In this document: positions 63,408 through 64,000 of the stretch, one piece after another
Position numbering within the stretch: the first letter of the stretch is position 1
How the letters are laid out: each line of letters begins with the position of its first letter
Origin: Hymenobacter psychrotolerans DSM 18569
Lineage (GTDB): Bacteria; Bacteroidota; Bacteroidia; Cytophagales; Hymenobacteraceae
NCBI RefSeq assembly: GCF_900142395.1
Contig: NZ_FRAS01000017.1
Location: forward strand, 1-64,000
Direction of reading: 5' to 3'
Length of the DNA: 64,000 nucleotides
The notes under the pieces: model-generated
Database searches by the model: none
What the model saw: only the letters and a program-made list of their open reading frames with translations
What the model was told of the DNA's origin: nothing
Made by a program: the position numbers and the translations under genes

Positions 63408-63944
63408 ATGAAAATCCTGTACGCCTTCCTGCTCCTCCTGCTGGCAGTCTGCTCCGCGTGTGACCAGAAAAACCAGGTGCCGCAGAGCACCGTTGCCGGC
63501 CCGAGGTATCTACCGCAGGACACCGTGGTGTATCCGGTGTCAGCCGCTTCCAGCCTCGATAAAATGACGAATTGGTACAATGCTTTTTTTGGCATAGAAG
63601 CGCGCCGGGAGGAGAATTACGCTTCGTATACCATCGACCACACCGTCGTTATCGTCACGACTGACCCGAACTACGCCCAAACGAAAGAGCCGATTTACCT
63701 CTGGCAGCTACCCCGCAGGCAGAGCATAACAGAAGATTTCGAGCGAGTAAGAGGCATTGAGGAAACCCAGCCGGATGCGGGCTACGAGCAGGGACCAATT
63801 GACATCAGTAACAGCCCCAGCACTACCCCGGAAGCCGCCGACTCGCTTGTGCACAAATACATCGTGCTCGACCCCTCCGGCAACAAGGTGGGCGTGGTGA
63901 ACAACCCGATTTATGTGCCGCGGCTGGTACCGGGCAACAAGTAG
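63408..63944 (+). CDS. Exported VOC-like lipoprotein 3 of 3
   Basis: 178 residues from ATG 63408. The signal ends in a lipobox (VCSACDQ), so this copy is an acylated lipoprotein, unlike the first two. It again shows TVVYPVSAA, NWYNAFFGIEAR, YTIDHTVVIVTTDPN, YLWQLPR, and YIVLDPSGNKVGVVNNPIYVP. It is the most diverged of the three, with a Thr/Ser-rich stretch near residue 145. It starts 39 bases after gene 2. The window ends 56 bases later, so further members may follow. Confidence 0.75.
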   Translation: MKILYAFLLLLLAVCSACDQKNQVPQSTVAGPRYLPQDTVVYPVSAASSLDKMTNWYNAFFGIEARREENYASYTIDHTVVIVTTDPNYAQTKEPIYLWQLPRRQSITEDFERVRGIEETQPDAGYEQGPIDISNSPSTTPEAADSLVHKYIVLDPSGNKVGVVNNPIYVPRLVPGNK

Positions 63945-64000
63945 ACCCCACCGGGCCGGCTTCTGCCCGACCCACCCCGGCAAACGTCAGGTAGCAACCG

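Overview
The window reads as a chromosomal segment of a Bacteroidota bacterium, most likely Cytophagales and close to Hymenobacter. Support: a full-length SprA (type IX secretion translocon), two proteins with type A T9SS sorting tails, start codons without Shine-Dalgarno sequences, several promoters of the Bacteroidota form TTTG-N19/20-TAnnTTTG, a GC-rich base composition (judged by eye, not counted), and many beta-barrel proteins ending in an aromatic residue. The genus is an inference from protein style.

Layout. 1-0.5 kb: 3' part of an IS481-like transposase with an in-frame stop. 0.5-4.6 kb: yicC, a small exported protein, an M28 peptidase, a VanZ-like protein and gcvH. 4.8-15.4 kb, all minus strand: maeB, ruvA and the 2,484-residue sprA. 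15.4-15.9 kb: a non-coding array of fourteen degenerate 21-bp units, with a pair of 19-bp palindromes on one side and a 63-nt near-perfect palindrome at the other end. 15.9-24.9 kb: envelope proteins (beta-barrels, an MG2/TonB-plug protein, a zinc-peptidase/propeller/barrel protein, DUF2141) and a stand-alone Clp N-domain protein. 25-31.4 kb: a lipoprotein, a flavin/2Fe-2S reductase, MsrA, a PAS-only sensor, and a methionine aminotransferase next to an omega-amidase. 31.5-39.6 kb: a VCBS/T9SS protein, murF, a cluster of REP-like palindromes, rfbC, a glycosyltransferase, a SirB2-cytochrome c fusion and hflX. 40-47 kb: a pappalysin-like T9SS protease, a SixA-like phosphatase, ppk1, two paralogous STAS-like small proteins and a barrel protein. 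47.2-55.7 kb: a phosphoesterase-barrel fusion, an HD/Pycsar-effector-like membrane protein, tRNA-Arg(CCU), two divergent NarL-type response regulators whose output domains are almost identical in DNA, and a STAS-like protein. 55.8-61.6 kb: pncB, a membrane transporter-HEAT-cyclic-nucleotide-binding protein and a YitT protein. 62.1-64 kb: three tandem exported proteins with VOC-like sequence features, possibly continuing beyond the window.

How it works together. Much of the window serves the envelope: SprA exports the T9SS cargo (two examples lie here), murF and rfbC/glycosyltransferase feed peptidoglycan and surface glycans, and several barrels and lipoproteins sit in the outer membrane. Signalling is represented by the response-regulator pair, PAS, STAS-like, HD-Pyc and cyclic-nucleotide-binding proteins. 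The items least explained by known annotation are the tandem VOC-like operon (62.2-63.9 kb), the 21-bp array with its cruciform (15.5-15.8 kb), the shared output module of the two response regulators (53.3-55.0 kb), and the two candidate nucleotide-responsive membrane proteins (51.4 and 57.4 kb).
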